A stretch of DNA of 64,000 nt from Arcicella rigui (GTDB lineage Bacteria > Bacteroidota > Bacteroidia > Cytophagales > Spirosomataceae): contig NZ_JAYFUM010000024.1 in assembly GCF_034929435.1 (NCBI RefSeq), positions 1 through 64,000 on the forward strand, read 5' to 3'. Positions 1 to 9,563 of the stretch are shown piece after piece (position 1 is the stretch's first letter; each line of letters opens with the position of its first letter). The translations under genes were made by a program, and so were the position numbers. The notes beneath the pieces are model-generated. The model was not told the DNA's origin and searched no databases. It saw only the letters and a list, made by a program, of their open reading frames with translations.

Positions 1-488
1 GGACAAAACCAATCCAGAACTGGGGAATTATTATCAACCAATTTTACCTTATTTTTGACCAAAGAATCAAAAACAATTGAAATTCAAAAAACAACTTACA
101 CAAAATATGGGATAGTGTCATGAGACCAAGACACACTATTGATTTTTTCAATAAATGTATAAAGCATGCTGATGGTCAGACTAAAATATCACCAGAAATT
201 ATGGTATCCTTCCTTTAGTTGGTTTAAATCATTCATTAAATAGTTTAGCAAACACTCTCATATCGCTACATTTTATTGCATTCTATGTCACATTTTATAC
301 TCAGGGCTACACGTATGATTTAATCCAAAGTGTTGTGATACTACTAACTATAATGCTACATTATTAATATGATTTTACCGTATAATAAGTTCTGATAAAA
401 GTATTTGATGTTTTTAATTAGTGTAATAAATAAAAAAGTTACTTTTAAAAAAATCATACTAACTGTTTTATTATAATACTTTACAGAA
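1..488. other. Gene-poor left edge of the window
   Basis: No complete gene is visible. A plus-strand frame is open from base 1 to a TGA at 121-123 (about 40 codons). It could be the 3' end of a gene that begins outside the window, but it has no recognisable motif. The rest is AT-rich, and I see no RNA gene or strong hairpin. The last 60 bases before 489 are very AT-rich and probably carry the promoter of the following protease. Confidence 0.3.
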
Positions 489-3400
489 ATGAAAAAAGGT
501 TTACTACTCTTACTTCTTTGCATCAACACCTTTTTTTCTTTTGCTCAAGACCAACATCAATCGTTTTCTTGTGGAGTCAATGATGCTGTGTTATCTAAAG
601 AAATTCTTGAGCAAATGAAAATGGCACCTATCTGGTTAAAACAACGTGCTTCCGCTCGTGTGGCTACACAAGAATTATATTTTTGTAGAATGGCAGTAGA
701 GATTGACTCTGATACCTACGAACAGTTTAATAGAGACACAACTTTTATTAAATATGAAGTTTATAAACAAATTGAGCGAGTTTCTAAAATCTATGAAAAT
801 GAAATCAATACCCAATTAGTAGTGACCTATATTCATATTTGGAAAGATCCTACTCAAGACCCTTACAGAGGCGTTAATAATATTTTAAATTTGCTTTATA
901 CCCTTTCTGATACATGGGAAAACAATAATGCACTAAAGCCATTAAGTTCTCGCTACGACAAGGTAATGTATATGGTTAGTAAAGAATTTACAGGGGCTGG
1001 AGGTGTCGCTTTTCTTGGTGGTAGAGAAAGTGTAGTTCCGTTAGGTGACGACGGAAACTCCAATGGAATCATAGTGGCTGCACATGAATTAGGACATAAC
1101 TTTGGTTCTCCACATACCCAAAACTGTGCATGGCCTGGTGGTGTAATAGATTATTGTTATCCGGCAGAATCAAATTGCTATCAAGATGCAATTGAGGCCA
1201 TCAGAGGGAGTATTATGAGCTATTGTAATATTTATATTCCAACATTTCATCCTCTTTGTCAGGCAGTTATGCAAAACCATGCGGCTTATTCCTTCCAAAG
1301 AGTCAATACTATTCCTGCTGTACCTGTATTACCATCATTATCTACTTTTGAGAATAATACGATATTTACGTGGGAATCAATACCATCCGCAGAAAAGTAT
1401 CAGGTTGAGATTTCTCAAATGGCAGACTTTAGTACCAAACTGTGGTCTGATTCTTCTACTATTAATGCTTATAATTTTAAAGCATTCAAGAATAATCAAC
1501 AATATTTTATTAGAGTGAAAGCCATAAATCGTTTTGGAGAATCAGCTTGGTCTAATGTCAATACTTTGTTTATTCCTGATGCTACTTTGTTGCCACCGAC
1601 TTTGACATTCCCTTTACATAAGGCAGCTAATTTAGTCCGAAATGATATGCTTACACTGAGATTTTCTACTGTTCCTTTTGCGAAATCTTATGAAGTGGAA
1701 GTTACTTCATACTATGACCAATTCTTTAAAAATCCTATACAAAAACAAACTGTAACCACGAATGAGTTTACCTTTAAAACGACCTATTATGAAGCACTTT
1801 TATGGCGAGTAAGGGCTGTTGGAGAAACTACTAAAAGTGCTTGGTCAGAAATAAATATAATGTGGCTTCGACAATCTGGAGAAGAGGTAATTAGCCTACC
1901 TAATAATGGCGTAAATCTTCCTTTAACTTTTCCTATTGGATATTTCGGGAACCTTAATATTGCTGGAGCTACAATAAGGTTTACTATTTCACTAAAAGAA
2001 GATTTTTCAGTTGTGGTTCAAACTAAAAGCTTCCTACCCACTCAACATCCGAGCAATTACTATGTATATATGGCAGAAAATTTATCTCCTAATACTGATT
2101 ATTTTGTAAGAGTTGAAGAAATATACAAACAAGGAGACGGATATGAATATTCGAGAAATGTGCCAATAGGCGTTTTATTTCAACACAACCGAAAGTTTAG
2201 AACAGGTAATGCTAAAATTTCGAATCAATGGTCTTTCTTTAATAACGATAAAACCCCAACTTTTGCACGTGATGTCAGATCTTTTACTGTTGGCACAAAC
2301 AGTATGTTTATTGAGAATAGTCGAGGCGTAGTTCAGATTAGTGGTGATAGTTTAACAACCAATATTTTAGATAGAAATAGTACGAATGGATCTATCGGAA
2401 ACCGAATATTAGGATTAAGTACTAACAACTCCGATAATTCTTTTTGGGTTATGAATATTACCAGTAAAATTAAAGCTTATAATGGAGCTTTTGCACAAAC
2501 CGCCTATTCTTTAATTCAAATGAATCAACAAACAGGTAAGAAAATCACAGAATTAGACATTAGTAATCCAGAAAACACTTATTTAATGTTTGCTGACATC
2601 AAAAATAATTTGATTTTTGGTTATGAAGGAGGTAACTATACACTATCCCGTATCATTGATGGGCAAATCACAACAATATTAAAACTTAATATTAGTGATA
2701 AGTACTTTTCACTCATGGGTTGGAACAGTGATTATGCTTGGTATCAAATAAATGATTCTTCAACAAAACCATGGGAGCTTTGGCGTTATGATTTGAATAA
2801 GAAGACTTATACTGTCTTTAACAAAGAGAACATACCTATATTGGGAAATTATATTGAAGAATCAAAATTAGATTCTAAGGGTAATTTATGGGCTATTGTA
2901 TCTAATAACGGTATCAAATCATTAATAAAATTTGATGGTACTACTTGGAAAGTATTTGACAATAATAATTCATTGGTTTCAAATCCAAATAAGCTTGGGA
3001 TTGACCAACATGATAATATTTATTTGGCCGATAATGCAAGAATACTAAAATATGACCATGTAAATTGGAAAAATTTAGGTGAACTTCCATCCTTAGCCAA
3101 TTATAGTTTTACGGAAAGAATGTATATTGACAATTTTGGAAAAATATGGTTTAGCAATGTTTTCGGACTACTTCGTTTTAATCCTTGCGAAACAACAGTT
3201 ACAAAACCAGATTTATCGGCTGAGAAAATAACAATGGAGTTTGGAGAAAATAACTTACTGGTAGCCGCAGGCTGTAAAAATGTAATGTGGAACTGGCAAA
3301 ATGCTAATGAAAGCGTAAAAGATCAACTAAAACTATCAACTAATGTATTAAATATCTCCCCAAAAATTAATACAACTTATACAGCCCAATGTTATGATGA

Positions 3401-4232
3401 TGGTTGCGTAAGTAAAGAAATGGATTTGAAAGTAACAGTTTTACCAGTTCTAACAATTGGGAATGTCAGTAAAAAACAAGTTTGTCAGGGTGATAGCATA
3501 AAAGCAAGTCCAAAAATTGCTGGTCAGTTTGATAGTGACAATCAGTTTAAAGTATATGTATCAGCAAATAAAGTTAATACGCCTATATCTTTTACTAAAG
3601 TAAATGAGGACAAAGGCTTTTATTTTTCATTATCTAAATCTCTGCCCGAAGGAAAATATTATTTAAGAATAGAAAGTTCTTCGCCCAAAACAATATCCAA
3701 AGATTCAGTTGAAGTAATCATTAATCCTAATCCTATTGTAAAAGCTTCAATTTCTTCAAATACCACAGGAGGAATTATTTATACAGGTTCAGATGTTCAA
3801 TTATCTGCTTCTGGTGGAAATTCCTATCGTTGGGATGGCCCCAATAATTATATCTCTACTGAACAAAACCCCATACTAAAGAGTGTTAAAATTGAGGATG
3901 GAGGCATTTATAAAGTTAGCGTTACAGATATAAATGGTTGTATTACAAAATCTCAAATTGAATTTAAAGTAGAGCTTATTTTAAGTAATCAGAGTGAACC
4001 CAGCAAAGACTTTAAGGTTTTCCCTAATCCAGCCAATGGTATAATTCAAGTCCAAACAGACATGGAAGGATACACAACATTTTATCTTTATGATGATTTA
4101 GGGAGAGAAGTGCTGTCAAACACATTTATTAAACAGACCACAATTCCAGTAGATGGACTAAGTAGGGGAACATACTATTTAAAATTTCAACAAAAAGAGC
4201 AGAAAGGTATTACTAAAATAGTATTGAAGTAA
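489..4232 (+). CDS. Secreted M12B (reprolysin-like) zinc metalloprotease with T9SS sorting domain
   Basis: A 1247-residue secreted protein. An N-terminal signal peptide ends near FSFAQ. The zinc site HELGHNFGSPH begins near residue 199 and matches HExxHxxGxxH of metzincins. The Met-turn (SIMSYC) follows about 43 residues later, as in reprolysin/adamalysin proteases. Residues about 274-575 look like two or three fibronectin-III repeats. About 580-900 is a repeated propeller-like region with D-x-x-G-N-L-W/I-type motifs. About 905-1160 looks Ig/PKD-like. The last ~80 residues (FPNPANG, LGREV, LSRGTYYLKF) form a type A C-terminal sorting domain, which directs export through T9SS and anchoring at the cell surface. 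It stands alone in transcription. Family knowledge supports a surface or extracellular protease; the substrate cannot be inferred. Confidence 0.9.
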   Translation: MKKGLLLLLLCINTFFSFAQDQHQSFSCGVNDAVLSKEILEQMKMAPIWLKQRASARVATQELYFCRMAVEIDSDTYEQFNRDTTFIKYEVYKQIERVSKIYENEINTQLVVTYIHIWKDPTQDPYRGVNNILNLLYTLSDTWENNNALKPLSSRYDKVMYMVSKEFTGAGGVAFLGGRESVVPLGDDGNSNGIIVAAHELGHNFGSPHTQNCAWPGGVIDYCYPAESNCYQDAIEAIRGSIMSYCNIYIPTFHPLCQAVMQNHAAYSFQRVNTIPAVPVLPSLSTFENNTIFTWESIPSAEKYQVEISQMADFSTKLWSDSSTINAYNFKAFKNNQQYFIRVKAINRFGESAWSNVNTLFIPDATLLPPTLTFPLHKAANLVRNDMLTLRFSTVPFAKSYEVEVTSYYDQFFKNPIQKQTVTTNEFTFKTTYYEALLWRVRAVGETTKSAWSEINIMWLRQSGEEVISLPNNGVNLPLTFPIGYFGNLNIAGATIRFTISLKEDFSVVVQTKSFLPTQHPSNYYVYMAENLSPNTDYFVRVEEIYKQGDGYEYSRNVPIGVLFQHNRKFRTGNAKISNQWSFFNNDKTPTFARDVRSFTVGTNSMFIENSRGVVQISGDSLTTNILDRNSTNGSIGNRILGLSTNNSDNSFWVMNITSKIKAYNGAFAQTAYSLIQMNQQTGKKITELDISNPENTYLMFADIKNNLIFGYEGGNYTLSRIIDGQITTILKLNISDKYFSLMGWNSDYAWYQINDSSTKPWELWRYDLNKKTYTVFNKENIPILGNYIEESKLDSKGNLWAIVSNNGIKSLIKFDGTTWKVFDNNNSLVSNPNKLGIDQHDNIYLADNARILKYDHVNWKNLGELPSLANYSFTERMYIDNFGKIWFSNVFGLLRFNPCETTVTKPDLSAEKITMEFGENNLLVAAGCKNVMWNWQNANESVKDQLKLSTNVLNISPKINTTYTAQCYDDGCVSKEMDLKVTVLPVLTIGNVSKKQVCQGDSIKASPKIAGQFDSDNQFKVYVSANKVNTPISFTKVNEDKGFYFSLSKSLPEGKYYLRIESSSPKTISKDSVEVIINPNPIVKASISSNTTGGIIYTGSDVQLSASGGNSYRWDGPNNYISTEQNPILKSVKIEDGGIYKVSVTDINGCITKSQIEFKVELILSNQSEPSKDFKVFPNPANGIIQVQTDMEGYTTFYLYDDLGREVLSNTFIKQTTIPVDGLSRGTYYLKFQQKEQKGITKIVLK

Positions 4233-4280
4233 CGAACATTGTATTATTAAATAAATTATCCGTTTGATTAACTTAAAATA

Positions 4281-4430
4281 AGTCCAATCAAATGGACGTT
4301 TATTTATACAATTTTGGATTCGCAAAAATTTCGATAAAGATTTGTTTAGAAAGCATTCATTTGTATAAAATACTTGTATAATAAACAAAGTATATTTTTG
4401 AGAATTTTTAGATGAATAAGTATATACAAA
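4281..4430 (+). repeat. 150-bp dispersed repeat, copy 1 (second copy at 57757)
   Basis: This block matches 57757-57906 in the same orientation and with the same internal spacing. The first ~34 bp (one or two mismatches) begin with a GTCC-N8-GGAC dyad, and the last 70 bp have one mismatch. The 50-bp middle has diverged but is still alignable. The middle is bounded by inverted arms TTTATACAA and TTGTATAAA in both copies. It could be a recombination site, a small non-autonomous mobile element or an insertion-sequence end; I cannot tell which. Confidence 0.75.
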
Positions 4431-4460
4431 TTCATAATGGCTTAGGGCTATCTTAGAATA

Positions 4461-4646
4461 TTGATAGTTCCTGTACAGCCGTGGACTTCTCCACTTGTCT
4501 TGCTCCAAGAAGCATCAGAGGTTTTCTATCCATTTGGTTTTTCTAACCAAGTAAAACATAGTATTATCCCAAATACAGGACACGGTGGTCATAATGAAAA
4601 CTTCCCTGCAACTTGGGCAAGTATTTTACCCTTTTTGAAAAACTAA
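4461..4646 (+). pseudogene. C-terminal fragment, alpha/beta-hydrolase-like
   Basis: A 61-codon open frame ends in NTGHGGHNENFPATWASILPFLKN-type sequence. It resembles the end of alpha/beta hydrolases, where a catalytic His in a GHG context is followed by a final helix. It has no nucleophile elbow and no N-terminal half. The upstream 150-bp repeat runs almost into it, so it is probably what is left after an insertion or deletion removed the rest of the gene. Assignment to a particular hydrolase family is uncertain. Confidence 0.35.
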
Positions 4647-4687
4647 GAATCCTAACAGATAGGCTACTGTCATAAGTTTTATAAATG

Positions 4688-6112
4688 TCATTCAAACAGA
4701 GCATCCATTGTTAATTCATTTTGGATGCTCGAATTTGAATATTCATTGGGTTTTACACCAAAAGTAGTCAGCATGGTCAAAAAAATAGATTTTCTGGTAG
4801 CGGTTGCTTCTTTAAAAGATTGGATTTTTTGTCGCAATTTTGCATCATACTCTTTCGTAATTACAAATTCATTGATTGAAAATTTTATCTCAAAAAGGTT
4901 TATCACTTGGTCTCTTCGGTCAATTACTAAATCTATTTGACTTCCTTTTGTTTCTCCTTCTCCTTTCGTTCGCCAAGAATATGTTTCACTGGCTACACCT
5001 CCAACATTCAATGCTCTTTTAATCTGTGGAATATGGGCAAAACAAACTTGTTCAAATGCAAGTCCCGACCATGTTCTAAAGGCTGGATTATCTATTTTAT
5101 TCAACCAAATGTTTGGCTCATATTTACCTGATTTATCAATAAATCGAAAATAGAAAAGCGTATAAAAGTCTGATATACAATAGACTGAATTAGCCAATTT
5201 TAACCCAAACTTAGGAAGTTTAGCAATAAATCCACTTTCCTCTAATTCATTTAAGGTTTTGGTCATAGTACCTCCAGAGGCAATATTTGTATATTTTACT
5301 AATTCATCTCTGGTTAAAGACCCGCCCTTTTCAAAAAGTGTTTTTAAGATTAATTCATGTTTTTCGGCATCTCTAAATAAAGAAGAAAAGATATAACTAA
5401 ACTCGGTTTTAAGTTTTCCGTCATTTCTAAAACACAAATCTTCAATATTTTGCATGGCACTTTTTCCTGCCTCTACTTGGTCTAAGTAATAGGGAATTCC
5501 TCCCATTACCATATACAATTGAATAATTTGATAATGGTCTAAAACGATATTTTTCTGTGTAAAATAGCTTTTAGTTTCTTGTAAATTAAATGGTTCAAGC
5601 TTAATTCTTTCAGTTACTCTATTGTACAAACCTCCTGTGTTTTTAATTAAATTATTGAGCATCCAAGAAGCCGCAGAGCCACAAACGACCAGTAAAACAT
5701 CGGTTCTGGCACTTGCCCAAGCATTCCAAAAAAACTCAAGCCCCATCATAAAATCAGATTTTTTGGTATCCATCCAAGGCATTTCATCAATAAATATTAC
5801 TTTTTTTGATGTAGTTTTTTTACTTTCTAACTCCCTAATTAAAAGATTGAATGCTTCTAACCAATTGGAAGGAACAGCATGAGAACCTGAGAAGTAGTTA
5901 TTGATAAAAATAGTAAAATTAGTTAATTGCTGTTTGGTATTGCCCTTGGCAAGTCCCGTTGCGTAAAAGTCAAACTCGTTTTTAAAGTAATCTCTAATTA
6001 AAAACGTTTTGCCTACTCTTCTTCTGCCGTAAACCGCCAAAAATTCAGATTGAGCAGAACTCATCAATTTGTCAATTTTTTGAACTTCTCTAACTCTACC
6101 AATTAATTTCAT
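4688..6112 (-). CDS. AAA ATPase with DUF234-type nuclease-like C-terminus
   Basis: About 474 residues. The Walker A motif GRRRVGKT is at residues 29-36 and Walker B (VIFIDEMPW) is near residue 109. The C-terminal third contains a GSQIDLVID...FEIKFS pattern typical of the PD-(D/E)xK-like DUF234 domain that follows ATPase_2 domains. Family members are found in archaea and bacteria, often near defence or mobile DNA, and have no agreed function. I chose the ATG at 6112. A longer frame starts with TTG at 6136, but that TTG lies inside an inverted-repeat operator. A related architecture (AAA plus DUF4143) is encoded at 42665-44131. Confidence 0.8.
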   Translation of the reverse strand: MKLIGRVREVQKIDKLMSSAQSEFLAVYGRRRVGKTFLIRDYFKNEFDFYATGLAKGNTKQQLTNFTIFINNYFSGSHAVPSNWLEAFNLLIRELESKKTTSKKVIFIDEMPWMDTKKSDFMMGLEFFWNAWASARTDVLLVVCGSAASWMLNNLIKNTGGLYNRVTERIKLEPFNLQETKSYFTQKNIVLDHYQIIQLYMVMGGIPYYLDQVEAGKSAMQNIEDLCFRNDGKLKTEFSYIFSSLFRDAEKHELILKTLFEKGGSLTRDELVKYTNIASGGTMTKTLNELEESGFIAKLPKFGLKLANSVYCISDFYTLFYFRFIDKSGKYEPNIWLNKIDNPAFRTWSGLAFEQVCFAHIPQIKRALNVGGVASETYSWRTKGEGETKGSQIDLVIDRRDQVINLFEIKFSINEFVITKEYDAKLRQKIQSFKEATATRKSIFLTMLTTFGVKPNEYSNSSIQNELTMDALFE

Positions 6113-6129
6113 TGCCTTATTTTTATTTT

Positions 6130-6215
6130 CAGCCAAAAATAACTAAAAAAGGTTGTTTTGGCTAATAATAAATATATTTACAGCCAAAAATAGGCTATTG
6201 TCAATATTTTGGCTG
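6130..6215 (-). promoter_or_regulatory. Paired dyads upstream of the DUF234 ATPase
   Basis: CAGCCAAAAATA occurs at 6130-6141 and again at 6181-6192. Each copy is followed by its inverse (TTTTGGCT at 6156-6163, TATTTTGGCTG at 6205-6215). The two dyads lie 51 bp apart and end about 18 bp before the start codon of the minus-strand ATPase gene. This is the arrangement expected for a repressor operator. The regulator is unknown. Confidence 0.5.
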
Positions 6216-6407
6216 AATTTAATTTCATTTAGAAAGTTTTTTAATCTTTCTTGAAATTTTCTACAAAGCCTCAGTGCCAATCAAATCAAGGAATTGCTAA
6301 ATACAAAATCTGGGCTTTGTTCTTTTCAAGGTCTTGGTCGATGGCTGAGACCCTTAAATACACAATATTTCTTGCCATAATCTTGTGATTGTATAAAATA
6401 ATTTGAT

Positions 6408-7304
6408 TTAGTTCAAACTTCTATATTCATTTGGTGTAAACCCTGTACTTTTCTTAAACATTCTGATAAAATGTTGTGGGTACTTAAAACCCAAATCAAA
6501 AGCTATTTGGCTAATAGATTTCTCTGTATCAAAAACCATTTCTTTGGCTACATCAATCAATTTTAAATGAATGTGTTCTTGAGCTGTTTTCCCAGTTTCT
6601 TTCTTGATTAAATCCCCAAAATAATTAGGCGAAAGGTTCAACTGATTGGCGAAATATCCCACTAACGGAAACCCTAATTCATGTACAGTGCTTGAATGAA
6701 AATAGTTATGCAACAAATGCTCAAATTTTGAAAGTACATCATTATTAATGTTTTCACGAGTGATAAACTGTCTGTCATAAAAACGAACACAGTAATTCAG
6801 CAGTAATTCTATATTGTTTGTAATGATTCTTTTGCTGTGTTTATCAATCGTTTGACTTATCTCATACTCAAGTTTACCAAACAAATCTCTGATAATTTGT
6901 TGTTCTCTCAATGACAAATGAAGGGCTTCATGTGATTCATAAGAGAAAAAAGAGTATTGGTTCATCTGCTTCCCAAGGGCTGTTCCTTTTACCAAATCAG
7001 GATGAAAAATTAGTGCCAAACCAGTTGGTTGATAATTTTCTTCATTGTTAATTTCTACAACTTGCCCCGGTCCAAAAAATACAAGTGTGCCTTCCTCATA
7101 ATCGTAACTGTTGCGTCCATACTTCAATTCTCCACAGTGTATTTCCTTCAAAAAAATAGCGTAAAAACCAAAATGCAAACGACAATGATTGGGCAATGCT
7201 TTTGTCTTTGAATTATCATAAACGCTTATCAGCGGATGCTTTGTTTCTACGCCCTTTAGCGTATTGTATTGAGAAATTTTTTCAAGCTTTATAATATGCT
7301 CCAT
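6408..7304 (-). CDS. AraC-family transcriptional regulator
   Basis: 298 residues. The N-terminal ~180 residues form a cupin-like sensor region (TLVFFGPGQVVEI, the usual signature of this Bacteroidota subfamily). Residues ~200-298 hold the two helix-turn-helix motifs (NQLNLSPNYFGDLIKKETGKTAQEHI and KSISQIAFDLGFKYPQHFIRMFKKSTGFTPNEYR, read here as separate stretches). It is divergent from the NTF2-like/aldo-keto reductase genes that start at 7496, so it probably controls them. Two further regulators of the same subfamily lie at 30063 (intact) and 37196 (broken). The inducer is unknown. Confidence 0.88.
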   Translation of the reverse strand: MEHIIKLEKISQYNTLKGVETKHPLISVYDNSKTKALPNHCRLHFGFYAIFLKEIHCGELKYGRNSYDYEEGTLVFFGPGQVVEINNEENYQPTGLALIFHPDLVKGTALGKQMNQYSFFSYESHEALHLSLREQQIIRDLFGKLEYEISQTIDKHSKRIITNNIELLLNYCVRFYDRQFITRENINNDVLSKFEHLLHNYFHSSTVHELGFPLVGYFANQLNLSPNYFGDLIKKETGKTAQEHIHLKLIDVAKEMVFDTEKSISQIAFDLGFKYPQHFIRMFKKSTGFTPNEYRSLN

Positions 7305-7495
7305 GTCCTTAATGTTTCAACCTTTTGATGTAAATATAGCACGAAGATTACTGATAAAATTTACGCTGACACTTGAATCAGTAATGATGGTATGAACATC
7401 AGTAATCTATATACTTTTTGAAAATAATTAAGAAGGAATTTTGTGGTGTCATTAAGACGTTGACACAGTTCAAACGGGAATAAAAATATTTTACC

Positions 7496-7933
7496 ATGAA
7501 ACAATCTCTTTTAATCGTATGCCTTTTAATGGGTTTTCAATCGTTTTCACAAACAAGAGCTGAAAAGGATATTCTTAAACTTTCTGAAAAAATCTTTACT
7601 TGGGAGGTAACAAATCAGATTGATTCACTCGAAAAAGTATTTGATGAGAAATTCGTTGTCGTTGGTGGTGACGGAAGTAGTCAGTATAAAAAGCAGTACA
7701 TTACTGTGCTTCGCAGTGGCAACTTTGTTCATAATAGCATTGATGTGTCCGAAAGCCTTGCTACGGTTGTCAACAATACGGCTACTGTTGTAGGAAAAGG
7801 GAAATTTACAGTAACAGTTTCGGGCAATAAAATCATTTTGCCACTTTCTTATATTGAGGTATTTACAAGACCCAATCCCCAAAAACCATGGACAGTGTTA
7901 GCAATGCACGCTACTGTTTTAGAAAGTAAGTAA
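7496..7933 (+). CDS. Secreted NTF2-like (DUF4440-type) protein
   Basis: 145 residues with a clear signal peptide (cleavage near FQSFSQ). The mature part follows the SnoaL/DUF4440 pattern: an N-terminal helix with E-K-D-I-L-K-L-S-E, then D-S-L-E-K-V-F-D-E-K-F-V-V-V, then beta strands ending in WTVLAMHATVLE. Such cone-fold proteins bind small hydrophobic ligands or act as accessory enzymes, and no catalytic residues can be assigned. It leads a plus-strand series (aldo/keto reductase, second NTF2-like protein, SDR), divergent from an AraC regulator. Confidence 0.75.
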   Translation: MKQSLLIVCLLMGFQSFSQTRAEKDILKLSEKIFTWEVTNQIDSLEKVFDEKFVVVGGDGSSQYKKQYITVLRSGNFVHNSIDVSESLATVVNNTATVVGKGKFTVTVSGNKIILPLSYIEVFTRPNPQKPWTVLAMHATVLESK

Positions 7934-8107
7934 ATATCTCCGAAAAAATTGAAGGAGACAAAGCCCCATTTGTCGGTCAATTTTTTTTTATCCGAAAAAA
8001 TGGCAGTTAGCATTTCCAGAAAACGATACAACTCAAAAAAAAGTAAGGGCAAAGGGATTATTCTAAAATCCATAGCTATTACATTCTAAACAAAAATTAA
8101 CAAAACA

Positions 8108-9091
8108 ATGAATAAGCGAAAATTAGGAAAGAGCGGATTAGAAGTATCCGAAATAGGCTTGGGCTGTATGGGTTTAACTTTTGGCTATGGCCCCGCAACC
8201 AACGAAAACGATGCCATAGCTTTGATTCAAAAAGCTTATGATAAAGGCATTACATTTTTCGATACCGCAGAAGCATACAGCCAAGGAGGTAACGAAATAC
8301 TTTTAGGAAAAGCGGTTAAATCGTTCAGACAGGACGTTGTGATTGCTACCAAATTTGGTTTTAAGGACGGCGATGCTACGAAAGGAGTGGATAGTCGCCC
8401 TGAGAATATTAGAGCGGTGGTAGAAAATTCTTTGAAATATCTACAAACAGATGTGATTGATTTGTTGTACCAACACCGTGTTGACCCTAATATTCCGATA
8501 GAAGACGTAGCAGGAACTGTCAAAGAGTTAATCCAAGAAGGTAAGGTAAAACATTTTGGCATGAGTGAAGCAGGTGTACAAAGTATTCGTAAGGCTCATG
8601 CGGTTTTGCCCGTAACGGCGTTGCAAAGTGAGTATTCTATGTTTTGGCGTGAGCCTGAAAATGAAATCATTCCGCTCTTGGAAGAATTAGGAATCGGATT
8701 TGTCCCTTTTAGTCCACTGGGAAAAGGCTTTTTAACGGGTGCTATCAATGAAACCACCCAATTCGACCCAACAGATTTTCGTAATATCGTCCCTCGTTTT
8801 ACAGAAGAAAACAGAAAGGCGAATCAGACGTTGGTTGATTTATTGAAAACAATTGCTCAAGATAACAACGCCACCCCTGCCCAAATTGCCTTGGCTTGGT
8901 TGTTGGCTCAAAAGCCATTCATCGTACCGATTCCGGGTACTACAAAAATTCACAGATTGGAAGAAAATGTGGGTGCAGTAAATGTATCATTGTCTGCCAA
9001 CGATTTACAAGAAATACAGAACGCACTGGAAGAAATTAAAATAGTGGGCGACCGCTACCCAGCTGCATTACAAGCAAGAGTCGGCAAATAA
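8108..9091 (+). CDS. Aldo/keto reductase
   Basis: 327 residues, a full-length NADPH-dependent aldo/keto reductase of the YakC/AKR13-like group. The N-terminus LGKSGLEVSEIGLGCMGL is characteristic. The catalytic tetrad positions are visible: Asp and Tyr in FFDTAEAYSQGG, Lys in VIATKFGF and His in LLYQHRVD. The cofactor region VPIPGTTKIHRLEENVGA is near the C-terminus. It reduces carbonyl compounds in the cytoplasm; the physiological substrate is unknown. The next gene starts 2 bp after its stop, so the two are co-transcribed. Confidence 0.9.
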   Translation: MNKRKLGKSGLEVSEIGLGCMGLTFGYGPATNENDAIALIQKAYDKGITFFDTAEAYSQGGNEILLGKAVKSFRQDVVIATKFGFKDGDATKGVDSRPENIRAVVENSLKYLQTDVIDLLYQHRVDPNIPIEDVAGTVKELIQEGKVKHFGMSEAGVQSIRKAHAVLPVTALQSEYSMFWREPENEIIPLLEELGIGFVPFSPLGKGFLTGAINETTQFDPTDFRNIVPRFTEENRKANQTLVDLLKTIAQDNNATPAQIALAWLLAQKPFIVPIPGTTKIHRLEENVGAVNVSLSANDLQEIQNALEEIKIVGDRYPAALQARVGK

Positions 9092-9093
9092 TC

Positions 9094-9543
9094 ATGAAGC
9101 ATCTATTGGTCATTTACTGCTTTATAAGCCTGACGGCTTGTACACAAAACAACTCGTTTGCTATGCAAAATAATATAGAGGATGAAAACTCAGCCGTAAT
9201 GGCTGTAGTGAGGCAATTGGCTGAACTAATGATTGCCCGTGACACGGTAGCCATGAACAAAATTCTTGATAAAAACTATACCCTCACACACATGACGGGT
9301 TATGTACAGCCAAAAGCAGAATGGTTTGATGAAGTTGCCAGAGAAAGCATGAAGTACTATTCTGCCAAAGAAGTGAACCATACTATCAAAGTGAATGGCA
9401 ACACAGCAGAAGTACTTACTCAAGATTTGGTAGATGCAAGAATTTGGGGAAGCCGACATACTTGGCGTTTGCAACAAAAAATGAAGTTAGAAAAACGCAA
9501 TGGAGCTTGGATTATCCTAAGCTCCGTTGCCTCAACATTTTAA
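9094..9543 (+). CDS. Lipoprotein with NTF2-like (DUF4440-type) domain
   Basis: 149 residues. The start MKHLLVIYCFISLTAC carries a lipobox (LTAC), so the mature protein is probably lipid-anchored. The remainder has the SnoaL-like pattern: two helices with MIARDTVAMNKILDKNYTLTHMTG, then strands ending NGAWIILSSVAS. It lies 2 bp downstream of the aldo/keto reductase and 20 bp upstream of an SDR, clearly in one operon. It is a second paralogue of the fold found at 7496. No function can be assigned beyond the fold. Confidence 0.75.
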   Translation: MKHLLVIYCFISLTACTQNNSFAMQNNIEDENSAVMAVVRQLAELMIARDTVAMNKILDKNYTLTHMTGYVQPKAEWFDEVARESMKYYSAKEVNHTIKVNGNTAEVLTQDLVDARIWGSRHTWRLQQKMKLEKRNGAWIILSSVASTF

Positions 9544-9563
9544 AAATTAACAAAAAGCAAATT

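Noticed and set aside
4179..4508. Minus-strand open frame of 109 codons across the 150-bp repeat
   Set aside because: The matching frame in the second repeat copy contains stops, and the sequence resembles no protein, so I treat the DNA as a repeat.
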